Source: Podospora pseudocomata (taxonomy: Eukaryota > Ascomycota > Sordariomycetes > Sordariales > Podosporaceae). From it: a DNA stretch of 64,000 bases. This document shows, one piece after another, positions 32,785-42,871 of the stretch; the first letter of the stretch is position 1; each line of letters starts with the position of its first letter. The stretch spans positions 744,001 to 808,000 of the forward strand of contig NW_026946366.1 of the NCBI RefSeq assembly GCF_035222375.1, written 5' to 3'. The position numbers were made by a program, and so were the translations under genes. The notes beneath the pieces are model-generated. The model saw only the letters and a program-made list of their open reading frames with translations, did not search any database and was not told the DNA's origin.

Positions 32785-34028
32785 ATGCGTGCATCATTCT
32801 CGTTGTTGCTCCCCATCCTGGGGTTGCTATCGACAGGAGCCCACGCAATCGTTCGCTTTCATTGCAGTGCGCTTACAGTACAGCGCTTGGATCCTCTCGT
32901 CAACCCTGGGATGATACCCTCAACACACGTCCATCAAATAGTGGGCGGCGATGCCTTTAACGCCAGCATGGATCCCTCGCTCGACCTTCCCGAACTATCC
33001 ACCTGCACATCTTGTCAGTTTGCCGAGGACTTTTCGAACTACTGGACAGCCGTGCTCTACTTCAAAGCCAAAAATGGAACATACAAGAGGGTGCCACAAC
33101 TAGGGAACAACCAGTTTGAAAAGGCCAAGGGAGGGTTGACCATCTACTACATGCAGGATGCCATCTATGACAGGAATCAGAAAAGCAATGTTCAGGCCTT
33201 CCAACCAGTCAGTTAATATCTCTTCTGCCTGCCTTGGACTGTGCTAATCACCAGTGAAACAGGGCTTTCGCATGTTCGTCGGTGACCTCAATGCCCGGAC
33301 AATCGAGGAAGCTGCCCGCTTCCGTCAACTCACATACGTCTGCATGGATACTTGGACCTCGCGCGCCCCAGAAACGATGGCCTTCCCGACAAGAAAATGC
33401 CCAGAAGGCATCATGACCTCCGTCCGATTTCCTACTTGCTGGGATGGCAAGAATCTGGACTCCCCCGATCACATGGCGCACATGTCTTACCCTGAGTATG
33501 GAACTTTCGAGAGCGGTGGTCCCTGCCCAGCGAGCCACCCTGTGAGAATGCCGCAGGTTTTCTACGAGGTGGTTTGGGATACCAAGATCTTCAACAATGA
33601 GGAGTGGCCCGAAGATGGGAGCAGCCCGTTTGTGTGGAGTTTTGGGGACGCAACGGGTTTCGGGACGCATGGGGATTATTTGTTTGGGTGGAAGGGGGAT
33701 GCGTTGCAGAGAATATTGGATGCGCCGTGTTGGTTCAACACGAACTGTGCGAAGGAGAGTGTAAGTGTCGATTGGTATTGGGGGTGGTGCCTGAGCCCCT
33801 TTTGTGGAGACGAAAGAGATGCTGATGATGTGGGAATACAGAACAGCCCGCTGCAGACGATTGAGCAGATGAATGCGTGTACACAGCCTAGTATGGTGGA
33901 TGAGGATATCGATGGGTGTAAGTTCCTTAGCCATTGCTGTTGATTGACACTAACGTTGAACAGGGCTTGACGAACTACCTGGTGGTTGGAAAGCTGACTA
34001 TGGACATGGACATGGTTCAACAGAATGA
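32785..34028 (+). CDS. Secreted DUF1996 protein
   Basis: 353 residues from four exons: 32785-33207, 33263-33760, 33842-33917 and 33964-34028, with introns of 55, 81 and 46 bp. The signal peptide [21 protein letters not shown] is followed directly by the DUF1996 (PF09362) core: [52 protein letters not shown]. Later features are [20 protein letters not shown] and YEVVWDT. The last splice rebuilds [14 protein letters not shown] and a short His/Gly tail. The family is common in fungal secretomes and often fused to WSC domains; no WSC is present here. The function is not established. Confidence 0.93.
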
Positions 34029-34237
34029 GGTGGCGGTGTACTGAACCCGGTATATGATAGACTCGTACGACTAGATTAAGAATGTGACGATTTTGATGGC
34101 TGATTCTTGATCAAGGGTACAGCCATCTTTTGAAACAGTCTTGACTAATCACAAGTTCACAGCCTGTAAAGGAAACAGACATTCTCGACACCCCAGAATC
34201 CCACAGCTTTGAACATTCCTCCGACTGCATCCCAGCC

Positions 34238-34780
34238 TCAGGCGCAAAGAGTCAACACAACATTGCTGCTGGCGCTGCAAACCCTGACCTGGCTGCCCGC
34301 GGGCGGCACACCAGCAGGCCAAACAATCTCCTGCGTGCAAGCCGGGTCAGCGCTCTTGACGGTGATCTTCTTGCCCACAAAGGCGGGGTTGTTGCCAAAG
34401 ACGTTGCTCAGATCAAACCAGACTTGGTTGGCGCCCACGTCGAGATTGTAGGCAAAGATGGTTTGGGGTGTGCCGGGGGTGTAGAGGCCGTCGGGGTGGG
34501 AGGAGATCTTGAGGGCGCGGCCGCCCGTGTTGGGGTCTACGTGGAAGGACTCGGCGTAGTAGCCTACTGTGCCGGAAAGGCCGTAGGGGCCGGTGATGTT
34601 GGTTCCGACTGAGGGGGGATTAGCTGGTTGAAAACCGCGGAGGAGAGAGGGGGATGGGGGATAGGTACCGGGCCAAACGTAGACATTGGAGGTGCACTTG
34701 TTGTTTACCCGAGCTGAGCCGATGGCTGAGACGGTGGCTGCCAGGAAGGCAAGGGGGGTGATGAGGTTGGTGAGGAGCAT
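34238..34780 (-). CDS. Bys1-like secreted protein
   Basis: 160 residues: exon 1 34669-34780, intron 34609-34668 (60 bp), exon 2 34238-34608. The signal peptide MLLTNLITPLAFLAATVSA is followed by a compact beta-rich domain with features of the Blastomyces yeast-phase-specific protein family (PF04681): GSARVNNKCTSNVYVWPVGT, YYAESFHVDPNTGGRALKIS, TIFAYNLDVG, VWFDLSNVFG, and a C-terminal VVLTLCA. Four cysteines suggest disulfides. The fold resembles thaumatin-like proteins and the biological role is unknown. It is convergent with the DUF1996 gene, with only about 210 bp between the stops. Confidence 0.9.
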   Translation of the reverse strand: MLLTNLITPLAFLAATVSAIGSARVNNKCTSNVYVWPGTYPPSPSLLRGFQPANPPSVGTNITGPYGLSGTVGYYAESFHVDPNTGGRALKISSHPDGLYTPGTPQTIFAYNLDVGANQVWFDLSNVFGNNPAFVGKKITVKSADPACTQEIVWPAGVPPAGSQVRVCSASSNVVLTLCA

Positions 34781-36058
34781 TTTGGTGGTTGGATTGTTGA
34801 AATTTGAGAGAATGGGATCTGAGATGGTGGGAGGTGATGATGGGATGAGAGGATAAGTGGGTGCTGGGGCTTTATAGCCGGCCTGGCGATCTTTTCATGG
34901 CGATGCGTTGACTTCGTGAACAGATGCCAACTCAATAGTTTGATGTTTTCATTTTCGTGTTTCCATGCTCAGGTCTACTGACAAGTGCTCAGATATTCCA
35001 GTCATGTTTCTATTGTGTAAGTGATATTGGCGTTCTTGGTAACCTTGTAGAATACGAGCTGTAGCGGCCCATATTTCCAAGCCATCGAAGGCTACCCATG
35101 GCGGTCGTTGACTCTCAGGTGTGAGCAGGGCGTCAAGTGATACCAATATTCCATGTTACTAAGCCCTGATTCCGATCCAGAGTAACACGACAGTGCGGGG
35201 TGACAGGTGACACTGCTTCTGAACCAGAATTAGTACACTTTGGATACTCTTTTGTAGAGTCCTTTTAGTCATGCTAACGACTGTTGGCGGCGCAACTCTA
35301 TTTCTTACCAGCATGGCAATTGCGAACTCTGATCCAGCCCAATCTTGGGCCATCTCGCACGAATATGCAGATCAGCTCAAGGTGGTGGCAGTGCATTTTG
35401 CTCAACGCTTCCAGGTTTCGGTTGTCTCCGAGAGAGCATGCAGTTGGCCATCTGGAAAGGGCAAATTCCGATCTCGCGACTCACCAGAGGTGGCATCGAA
35501 CAGGATACCCATTTTGGAGTCGGTTTCTCCGTCTTACAGATGGCTGGAGGATGATGTCAATAAATCTTGTAGAAGTTGGAGAACACGAAAACCCAGTTCT
35601 CGTATTATGCAAGGCCGCTGGGGAATATTGCTTGGCGTGCAGGTGCTATTCTTCTTTCCATTGACCTTCAAGTTTCGGCAAGCTACCCGACATTGTATGG
35701 GCCTTTAGTACAGATTTATACATGCATAAGCTTTCTCCAGCGCGACTACTCACAAAGCCAAATCTATGTCACCGGCAACTGACTTAGTATTGAGACTCTT
35801 AAGGGACAAGAAGTAAGTGCCACCACATCATTACATCCCTGTATTTGGACTATCTCCTGCTTGAGGCTCAAAGGGAACAGGAATTGGAGCAAACTCTCGA
35901 CGCCCACCATGCTAATCCCCCTGTGGTCAGTCAAGCCCATGTTCACAGGCAGGAGCAACCCACTTCGCACCTTCCACACTCGACCAGCAGCACCTTCCTT
36001 ATATATACCCCACGCTCGCCATCACTCTCATCAAACAAACAACTTGCACAGTAAGAAA
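34781..36058. other. Gene-free region upstream of the Bys1-like gene
   Basis: The left part is the Bys1-like promoter (34781-34935). Overlapping short frames at about 35270-35780 in several phases show no known domain and no coherent splice model. It could hold an old relic, but I cannot name one. Confidence 0.45.
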
Positions 36059-36186
36059 GCTCTGTGGCGCAGTGGTTAACAGCGACGGGTGGCTGGCTCC
36101 TTCTGAAGAGTCACCACCAAACGTGGGTCGAGCGTAAGTCCAACCACCTCCCTCTGAAGCTGCGAGTTCGAGGCCCAATACTTTTT
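36059..36186 (+). ncRNA. tRNA-like RNA polymerase III unit (possible SINE or pseudo-tRNA)
   Basis: An A-box-like TGGCGCAGTGG (36065-36075) is followed about 90 bp later by a B-box-like GAGTTCGAGGCC (36164-36175) and a T5 run (36182-36186). The 5' end GCTCTGTGGCGCAGTGGTTA looks tRNA-derived, but the 3' part cannot close an acceptor or T stem, so it is not a working tRNA. A SINE head or decayed tRNA fits best. Confidence 0.45.
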
Positions 36187-36695
36187 GACATTTTCTCTTT
36201 TTATCGGTCTTCAACCACCACACTTACTTTTTTTTCGACCACAGGTCCCAGCAATGGTCGTGAGAATGATTGAGAAACGCTGCCAGACACTTCATCCTTC
36301 TTATCGGCTTGATATTTTGCTATTCTGTTTACATTTACCAATGTCGTAACCTGACTGGAGATCGAGATCATCCGTGATGGGTCTATTCTGTACACTTCCA
36401 TTGCTTGTCTGCCGGAGGTTACTGCGGGGAAGATTTAGAGATAGATTGCTTTTGAATGTCACTCTCCTGTATCACATCACTCCCGTTGGCTGGGCATTTC
36501 GGATGCTTTCCATCAACCAATTTACCCACAAACCATTCCGGCTCCCGGATGGGTACCTGGATGCAAAGCAATTACAGTGAAACTGTCGTGATATCTCAAC
36601 ATCATTTGTGGTGATGTATAATTACACCCAGTAGTCTCACCTTATTCCCCTTCACTGGCTCACCTTCACCACTGACACAAATTTGGAAACTGACC
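36187..36695. other. Promoter region of the PEBP-like gene
   Basis: 509 bp without a supportable gene. Upstream of the PEBP-like start at 36696. Confidence 0.5.
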
Positions 36696-37388
36696 ATGCT
36701 TTTCACCACCGCATCCGCCCTCGCAGCCACCCTGTTTGCGGGTCTGGTGTCTTCCCAGACCCCTGTTGGCTTTACTCCAGCTGTGGAAGCCAAATTGGAA
36801 GTCATATACGGCACAAAAGCGACCATCGAACCCGGAACAAGATTCACCAAAACAGAGACTGCACGACAACCCACCATTGGCACCAGCGATGTCGCGCTGA
36901 ATGGCACATATGTCTGGCTTCTCATTGGTATGTGTCCATTTCCCTTGTACATGACAATACTGACCTCTCCCAGACCTTGACGTGTAAGGCCAACATCCTT
37001 CACCCTCCCAGACTCCTACTGATCCCCCAACAGCCCCTCCAACTTCCAAAACCCCTCCTCCGGCCCCCGCCGCACCAACCTCCACGCCCTCATCACGGGC
37101 TTCAAATTCTCCGGGCAGACTGTCTCTGTTGCCGGCGTCAGCAACCCAATCTACACCCTGACATCCTCCTCCACCGGGCCCATCACCTACGTCGGTCCTT
37201 CGCCTCCAGCAGAAAACCCCCCTTACGCCCACAAATACGTCAGCCTGTTGTACGAGACTCCAGAAGGCTTCACCGTGGCAAGGCAGCAAGTAGGACAGAC
37301 ATTCGGCTTCAACTTGACCACATTCGTCGACACTGTTGGGTTGACAGCCGCGCCAGTGAGGGCGAGTTATATCAGTGTAGCTGCATAG
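36696..37388 (+). CDS. Secreted PEBP-like (phosphatidylethanolamine-binding-like) protein
   Basis: 198 residues from three exons: 36696-36927, 36974-36983 and 37034-37388. The middle exon is only 10 bp and codes for the core of DLDV; without it the frame is lost and the family motif is broken. The signal peptide MLFTTASALAATLFAGLVSS precedes a PEBP fold. Seen motifs are the ligand-site LDVPSN, GPRRTNLHALITGF, and the Y-x-GP-x-PP...H block (TYVGPSPPAENPPYAHKYV). PEBP proteins bind anionic phospholipids or small ligands; secreted fungal members have no defined role. The downstream C-terminus (VRASYISVAA) is complete. Confidence 0.85.
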
Positions 37389-37434
37389 GTGCTCCAAAAC
37401 AACCATGTCTAACGAATGTTGTGGGGAGTTGAGA

Positions 37435-37671
37435 TCACAGAAATGAGACAAAATCAAACACCACCAACCCAGCTTCACCCATCCCGCCCCCCTGAACGTC
37501 CACCCCAAAAATCCTGTTCAACTCCCTCTCCGCACTCTGATGCCTCGCCTCCCCCTCCTGACTCTGCTCCCTCTTGTCCGCCTGGTGCCGCCTCTTAAAA
37601 CTCTCCAGCTCACCCGTCAACGCAGCCTCCACCGTAACCGCAGTGTTCTGCAGTTGCTCAATCTCAGCCAT
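37435..37671 (-). CDS. Possible small coiled-coil protein
   Basis: 78 residues from ATG 37671. The first 56 residues are highly charged and helix-prone (EIEQLQNTAVTVEAALTGEL, FKRRHQADKREQSQEGEAR). The rest is Gly- and Phe-rich and may be an unspliced extension. No domain is recognised and it could be chance. Confidence 0.25.
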   Translation of the reverse strand: MAEIEQLQNTAVTVEAALTGELESFKRRHQADKREQSQEGEARHQSAERELNRIFGVDVQGGGMGEAGLVVFDFVSFL

Positions 37672-37854
37672 TCACGTCGTGTGTGAGATTTCTCGCTGTT
37701 CTCGGGTGAGCCAGTTCGAGGATCTGTTCAAGTTTTTTTGCAGCAACTCTTCTGTCGCTGTAATTTTGTAGTATTTGATCTCGGCGATCAGGGACCATAT
37801 GACCGCAGCACGAGAGCCAGCTTCAGGGCTATTTAGCATTTCGCTTGTGGCATT

Positions 37855-37953
37855 TTGCTGGCTGCTTGTGTATGCCCCTTGCTGGCTACTTGTATGTGTC
37901 TCCTGTTGGCTACTTGTGTATATGTCGCTTGCTGGCTACTTGTGTTTGCATCT
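37855..37953. repeat. 24-26-bp minisatellite, four units
   Basis: Units begin TTGCTGGCTRCTTGTGTAT or a close variant at about 37855, 37879, 37903 and 37929. Confidence 0.75.
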
Positions 37954-38272
37954 TCCTTGATGCAAGTGCTAGCGATTAGGTCTGCCATCTTTGAGATCAT
38001 CACTACTCTATTTTCCTGGAAAAATGCAACAAGAAAGAGAAAGATGAAGGCCTTTTGTAGACATTCAAGTGTGACTCCTTCATTCACAGTCACGGTGTAA
38101 AAGGCGTTGGCTGTCGTGAATACATATGCACAAGAACAACCATAATGGAGTCAACAATAAACAAGAAGAAGCGATCAGCAAATCCACAAGCCACATATCG
38201 AAGACACCACAACGCGACGTTGCACACCAATTATCAAGTCAACATACCAAACTATCATACATTACCAAACAT

Positions 38273-39679
38273 TTACTCCTCCTTCTCCTCCACCACATCC
38301 TTCACCACACGCTCCTTCTCGCGAGCCGTCAAAACCTCCTCGGCCTGTTTGACCAAGGCCTGCATCCGCTCGTCCTCAGAAAGCACACGGACCAACTCCA
38401 CCAAATCCTCCTCGTCCTCCTTCGTCTCAGCAGGGACCACCGCGCCAGTATCCTCGCTCACGAGCGCTTGCTCGTCCGCGACCGGCTGCCCGGCCACGTT
38501 GATCTCGCGCTCCCCCACGAGACCTTCCTCGTCCGAGTCCGAGTCCTCCACCGCGCGTAAGTGCTCAATCTCTTGTCCGAGCTTGAACTGCCTCTTCTCA
38601 GTCTTTCCCCAGCTCGAATAACGCCTATACTGGGCGTCACCCGGGAAGATTTTGGACAACTTCAAAGTCGCCCACTCGGTATCCACACCACCGTCCATCC
38701 CGACTTGGTGCAAGTTCTTCGCCAGCGCAGCAGAATTGGCGGCAAACAACTCAATCTCCTCAATCCGGAACCACGAGATGTACTGGACACGGTCGTCATC
38801 GGGAAGGGTCTCGAATACAGCGATGGGGGAGTGGAGGCCAGGGGTGTGCTTAACACTGGGGGTGTTATTGCAACCGACGAGGATGGGGCTCTCGTGTTTC
38901 TTCTTCTGCCTGATATATGGTTAGTGACTGTTGTAGTGTAGAGATCAGACCGACTTACCATTCGCCAGGGACAACAATGCGAGAGATATTCCCATACAGG
39001 CCAAAGATTTCCATGTCGGGACCATCCTCAAGGCCATAACGACGAAACTTTATGTTCTCTGTGGTGGCGTTAATACTGCGATGGACCTTTTCTTCCTCCG
39101 TAGCCTCCTGATGCTGGGCAACAAGGGCAGCTTTCTTCTCATCGTACCCGGGGAGCAAATAATGCCTGGAATTGGTGTAGACAATGCCGTGGCTCTTCCA
39201 CAAAGGCTGATCATCTTCATGGACGATGGCAAAAGCAATGCCATCTGGGTTGCCCTCGCCGCTGTTAATAGTCTGAAACTGGTAAGACTCGGGGGAGTCG
39301 GGTGAGCACTTGAAGTATCTCAGCAACACCGAACCCTAAAACCAACTCGTTAGCTGAGCTACAGGAAAGAAGGTGGCGACAAGGGAGCTGGCTGGTCACT
39401 GACGCTGACGGGGCCGAACCAGTTGCTACCAGCACGATAGCTGGGCGGGTCGCGGCGGAGGTTAAACCCGCCAGAGGCAGGTGAGGACGAAACATTGTTG
39501 ATGTCCGAAAGGACACCCTCGGGGTTCTCGCGGATGGCGGTGAGGGAGGCGGCGTATCCGGCGCCGACGTATCGGCCACGGCCACGGCTTCCGCCACGTC
39601 CACCACCACGGCCACGAGAGCCACCGCGACCACCACGAGAGCTGCCGCCGCGAGGGCCAGGGGTGTTTCCGCGAGCCAT
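38273..39679 (-). CDS. RGG-rich conserved hypothetical protein
   Basis: 429 residues from three exons: 39404-39679, 38959-39335 and 38273-38909 (introns 68 and 49 bp). The start is ATG 39679 (MARGNTPGPRGG); a longer upstream frame exists but would place Leu- and Pro-rich sequence before the RGG block. Residues 10-35 are a Gly/Arg box (SSRGGRGGSRGRGGGRGGSR) of the kind that binds RNA and is arginine-methylated. The centre is a globular region (FAIVHEDDQPLWKSHGIVYT, MEIFGLYGNISRIVVPGEW). The C-terminal 110 residues are strongly acidic and helical (DSDSDEEGLVGE, DEEDLVELVRVLSEDER). I recognise no named domain; a nuclear RNA-linked role is a guess. Confidence 0.8.
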
Positions 39680-40513
39680 TGTTTTTTCTTCGGGTTTAGG
39701 TAAGCGAAGGAGGGTTTTTGAGTGTCGTCTACCGCTGGTTGCGATCGTTTGTTGCCGAGGAAGAGAGAAGAGTCTGGGCAACAGATGGAAGAGAATTGAA
39801 CTGGGTCAGGTTGAAAAAGAAAGAAACCAGCTTGGGATCATTTCCTTTGCTTTTCGAAGACTTCTGGGTCAAGCTAAAAAGGTTTCTCAAGGGAAAAGCT
39901 TTCGGCTCGCGGTATTGGCCAATGGATGACATAGAACCCACGAGGGGTAGCGGAATCAGATGTGTCAAGAACGGGGAAGGAGGAAGCGCCTGTCAGCATG
40001 CATAGGCGCCTTCCCGGTAAAGACGAAGTTGAAACAAGTGGGTTGGAAGGTAAAATCTAGTCAGGAGTTGACAAAATTCAGAATCCCTAATCGACAGTTG
40101 AAGTAGGCCACACTGTCTAGCTCTATCTTTGTGCCTCAAATTAGGATGAATGAATACAAGGGCAATTACGTATGCGAGGTTGTGATTTGGGAGCTGGATA
40201 TTTACACATGTGAGGACTTCCTATGCTACGGCGCTGGCAATTTGAGTGAGAATGTTTGGTGGTTAATGGCATATATGTGACGGCCCAAAAAGTGAGGTTA
40301 TTCACAGAGTACTAACAAAGCCGCTGCATCTCGCGGATAGGAGCCTCTGTTATTGAAACGCACCTTGACACAGCAAGGTAACCTTTAAGTTCACACCAAG
40401 CAAATTGTGGAAACCTCATCTAGCATTTATCTTACACTCAGGGGTTGCGGCACACTGCAAGTAAAACCTCCTCCTCGCTTCAGCAACACCACAACATCCT
40501 ACAAGATATCCAA
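39680..40513. other. Promoter of the RGG protein gene and tRNA upstream flank
   Basis: No gene was supported. Confidence 0.5.
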
Positions 40514-40628
40514 GGCTAGATGGCCGAGCGGTCTAAGGCGCCACGTTAAGGTATTGATCCTTGATTCCAACTCCACCAAGAGTTCCGTGGTCTCGTAAGG
40601 GGCGTGAGTTCGAATCTCACTCTAGTCA
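40514..40628 (+). tRNA. tRNA-Leu (anticodon AAG) with intron
   Basis: Acceptor GGCTAGA pairs with TCTAGTC (one G-U), with A as discriminator. D arm GCCGAGCGGTCTAAGGC is typical of tRNA-Leu. Anticodon stem CCACG/CGTGG encloses a loop starting TTAAGG, giving anticodon AAG, with an intron of about 33 nt after position 37. A long variable arm is followed by T arm GTGAG-TTCGAAT-CTCAC. The total is 115 nt. No CCA is encoded, as expected in a nuclear gene. Confidence 0.93.
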
Positions 40629-41027
40629 TTCACTTTTGCTCCCGTGTGTGGTGGAGTCAATGTTCTTTTTGCTGTGAGTGAAATGACAGCATCATCCTTG
40701 CCGGCATAGGAGGTATCCGGACAATGTACTCACATTCATGTGTTCACATGCTCTTCATTACAGGGAATTGCACCAACATAATAAGCATTCAAGTGGTGAA
40801 AGGTTTGACTGAACTCTTTTGCACGGCAAGCAACCATGGATATCTCAACAATGCTACAGTGAAGCTTGGAGCTTCACGTGCCTACATAAATGAACAAATT
40901 CGAGGCGATGATAACCTCTAAGACGAAGGAACTTTTACAGCCTCGGGGACTCTGACTCCGAAGCGACCTGAAGAAAATAGCAAATGCCACCTTAGAACCG
41001 ACCCTTCCAGCCGCGGACACCATGTTC
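40629..41027. other. Spacer between tRNA-Leu and the URC4 gene
   Basis: A short T-run follows the tRNA. No gene supported. Confidence 0.5.
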
Positions 41028-42871
41028 CTAGAATACTGTCCCATCACTGTCAATCAAGATCGGTGGCTCTTTGGTGTTTGGCCTGCTGACTTCGGCAATC
41101 TCCCGGCCACCCTTCCAGCTGCCAGCTTCCAGAACTTGTGCGAGACTCAACTCCCCGCCAGCCAACTCCGCCTTCAAGACTCGGTTAACCTCCAAAGCCA
41201 GCATATCGAGGAAGCCCACTGTGGCACCCCTCCATTCGACGATAACATCATCGCTAGGCTCAAACATGGGCGCAACCTCGACGGCCTTGGTGCCTGTACG
41301 CTGGCAGTATTCAGCGTAGTGTTGCAGACCCCGCTCTTGGTCCTCAGGCTTGAGTGTCATAACACCCATGTCGATAAATAGCCCACCGTTTCGGTACTCT
41401 GGCAACCCAGTCAGGAGCTCCTGACCAGCAAACTGAATCTTCATAATGCTCTGCATGGGTTGCATGAGCGAGTACGTAAGCCATTGGGTGAGTTTGTGGA
41501 AGGGTAGGATGCTCTCCCAGGGTGCAATGCCATTCGACTGGCCCGTGGTGTTGGGGAAAGGAGAAAAGGTGGGGCTGGTTGGAGATTGGGCCGGTTGGGG
41601 CATAGAGCTGCATGGCCAAGCATCACCGAGCGAAACACCATTGATAGCCGTCCGTGATGGCGGCCAAATTGGCGCCAAACCATCCATCAAGACGTTCCAG
41701 AGCACCGTAAGAGGCACAATAATCACGCTAGATGCTTGTGTTGACGGGTGCGAGAGGATGTGATCTGGTCATACGGTTAGCACACGACTTGGGTCCAGGA
41801 ACAACCGCATAAAACATACCAAGCATGTTGCCTGGCCGGCCATCCTCGCCAAAGTACTCCGTGTTGTTAAGAGCCTCACTCAGGCGAATGAGGAGTTGGG
41901 CTCTGCCCTCAAGACCAGCCATCTCGTTGCCGGGCGTCGACTGAAGTCCCTGAGCCAGCTTCTCGACGGTCAGTTGTCGGAGGCCCTCCTTATCCACTTG
42001 GTACTTGTTTGCTGGGCTGCCAGAGAACAGGCCCTGTGATATGAGTTAGCAAAACACCGCGATTTCGTCTTTGGAATCGACATACCGTCTTGAACATGTC
42101 CAAGGTGGCCACAGCAATGCCCTCTGATCGTCTGTATACCCGGCCATTCTCGACGCTCTTGTAGCTCCACTTGGTTCCAGCGCCTGCATCAAGCAGAACG
42201 CTCACGAGGAAAAGGTCAATCATGCGTTTGCATTTCTCCGTGTTGTCCACCATGTCCTCGGGCCAAGTCGCCAAAAGATGGGCAATTCTGTCACGGCCAC
42301 CAACGCCAAAATGCTGGTATCGGCCATGTGGTGGGATAGTGGTAAAAGGGGCATCGTAATCTCTCTGTGTTTACTTGCTGTTAGCTTCAAGTTCAACATG
42401 GTAAGAAAGCCACCCCGCATCGGGCGTCAAGCCAGTACAGCCACAACGTACCTTGATGATGTTGGCTACAAAAGAGACCACATCGGGAAACTTGCGCATG
42501 TCGACATCAAAGTGTCGCAGGTCGTTCTTCAGGGCCTTGGACCACAAGATTTGGCAACGCTCCCGCACAGCGCTTAGGCTGCGAAGATACCCGGCAGGGT
42601 CGAGCTGGGGATCTGGTGGTCTCGGCATGTCGACTTTGGGAAGTGTGGGATTCATGCCTGTTGGGGAAAAAGGGGTCAAAGGGGTTCCTGGGCCGGCGGT
42701 GCTCGTCGTTCCAGCTGATGTGCGGTTGATGACGCGGGAGCTGGTGTTGATCGGGGTGACAATGCTCGAGGAAGCCGAGGTGAGGGAGGTTTTAGACTGG
42801 GAGCTGGCCAGCGCTGGCTGATCGTCGGCGGCCGCCTTCGGCGCCTTGTCTCTTCTTGAAAACAGGCCCAT
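41028..42871 (-). CDS. URC4: DUF1688 protein, uracil catabolism protein 4 (URC4-like)
   Basis: 549 residues from four exons: 42452-42871, 42086-42364, 41820-42033 and 41028-41764 (introns 87, 52 and 53 bp). It has a low-complexity N-terminus of about 80 residues (MGLFSRRDKAPK...), then the DUF1688 (PF07958) body. Recognisable stretches are HFDVDMRKFPDVVSFV, PPHGRYQHFGVGGRDRI, LFLVSVLLDAGAGTKWSYKS, GIAVATLDMFKTGLFSG, PWESILPFHKLTQWLTYSL, and the C-terminal EWRGATVGFLDMLALEVN. Family members belong to the yeast URC pathway, which breaks uracil down to 3-hydroxypropionate by a route not using dihydropyrimidines. The exact reaction of Urc4 is unresolved. Complete and apparently functional. Confidence 0.92.

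Larger units (their letters stand above)
37389..38272. other. Intergenic region with a doubtful small ORF and a minisatellite
   Basis: Between the PEBP-like gene and the 3' end of the RGG protein gene. It contains a possible 78-codon minus-strand ORF (37435-37671) and a 24-26-bp tandem array (37855-37953). Nothing else seen. Confidence 0.5.

Noticed and set aside
35271-35782. Overlapping plus-strand frames, possible relic gene
   Set aside because: Three phases are open in turn but give no recognisable family, so no call is justified.
37855-37953. CRISPR-like array
   Set aside because: Units are directly adjacent and imperfect without spacers, and this is a eukaryotic genome; it is a minisatellite.
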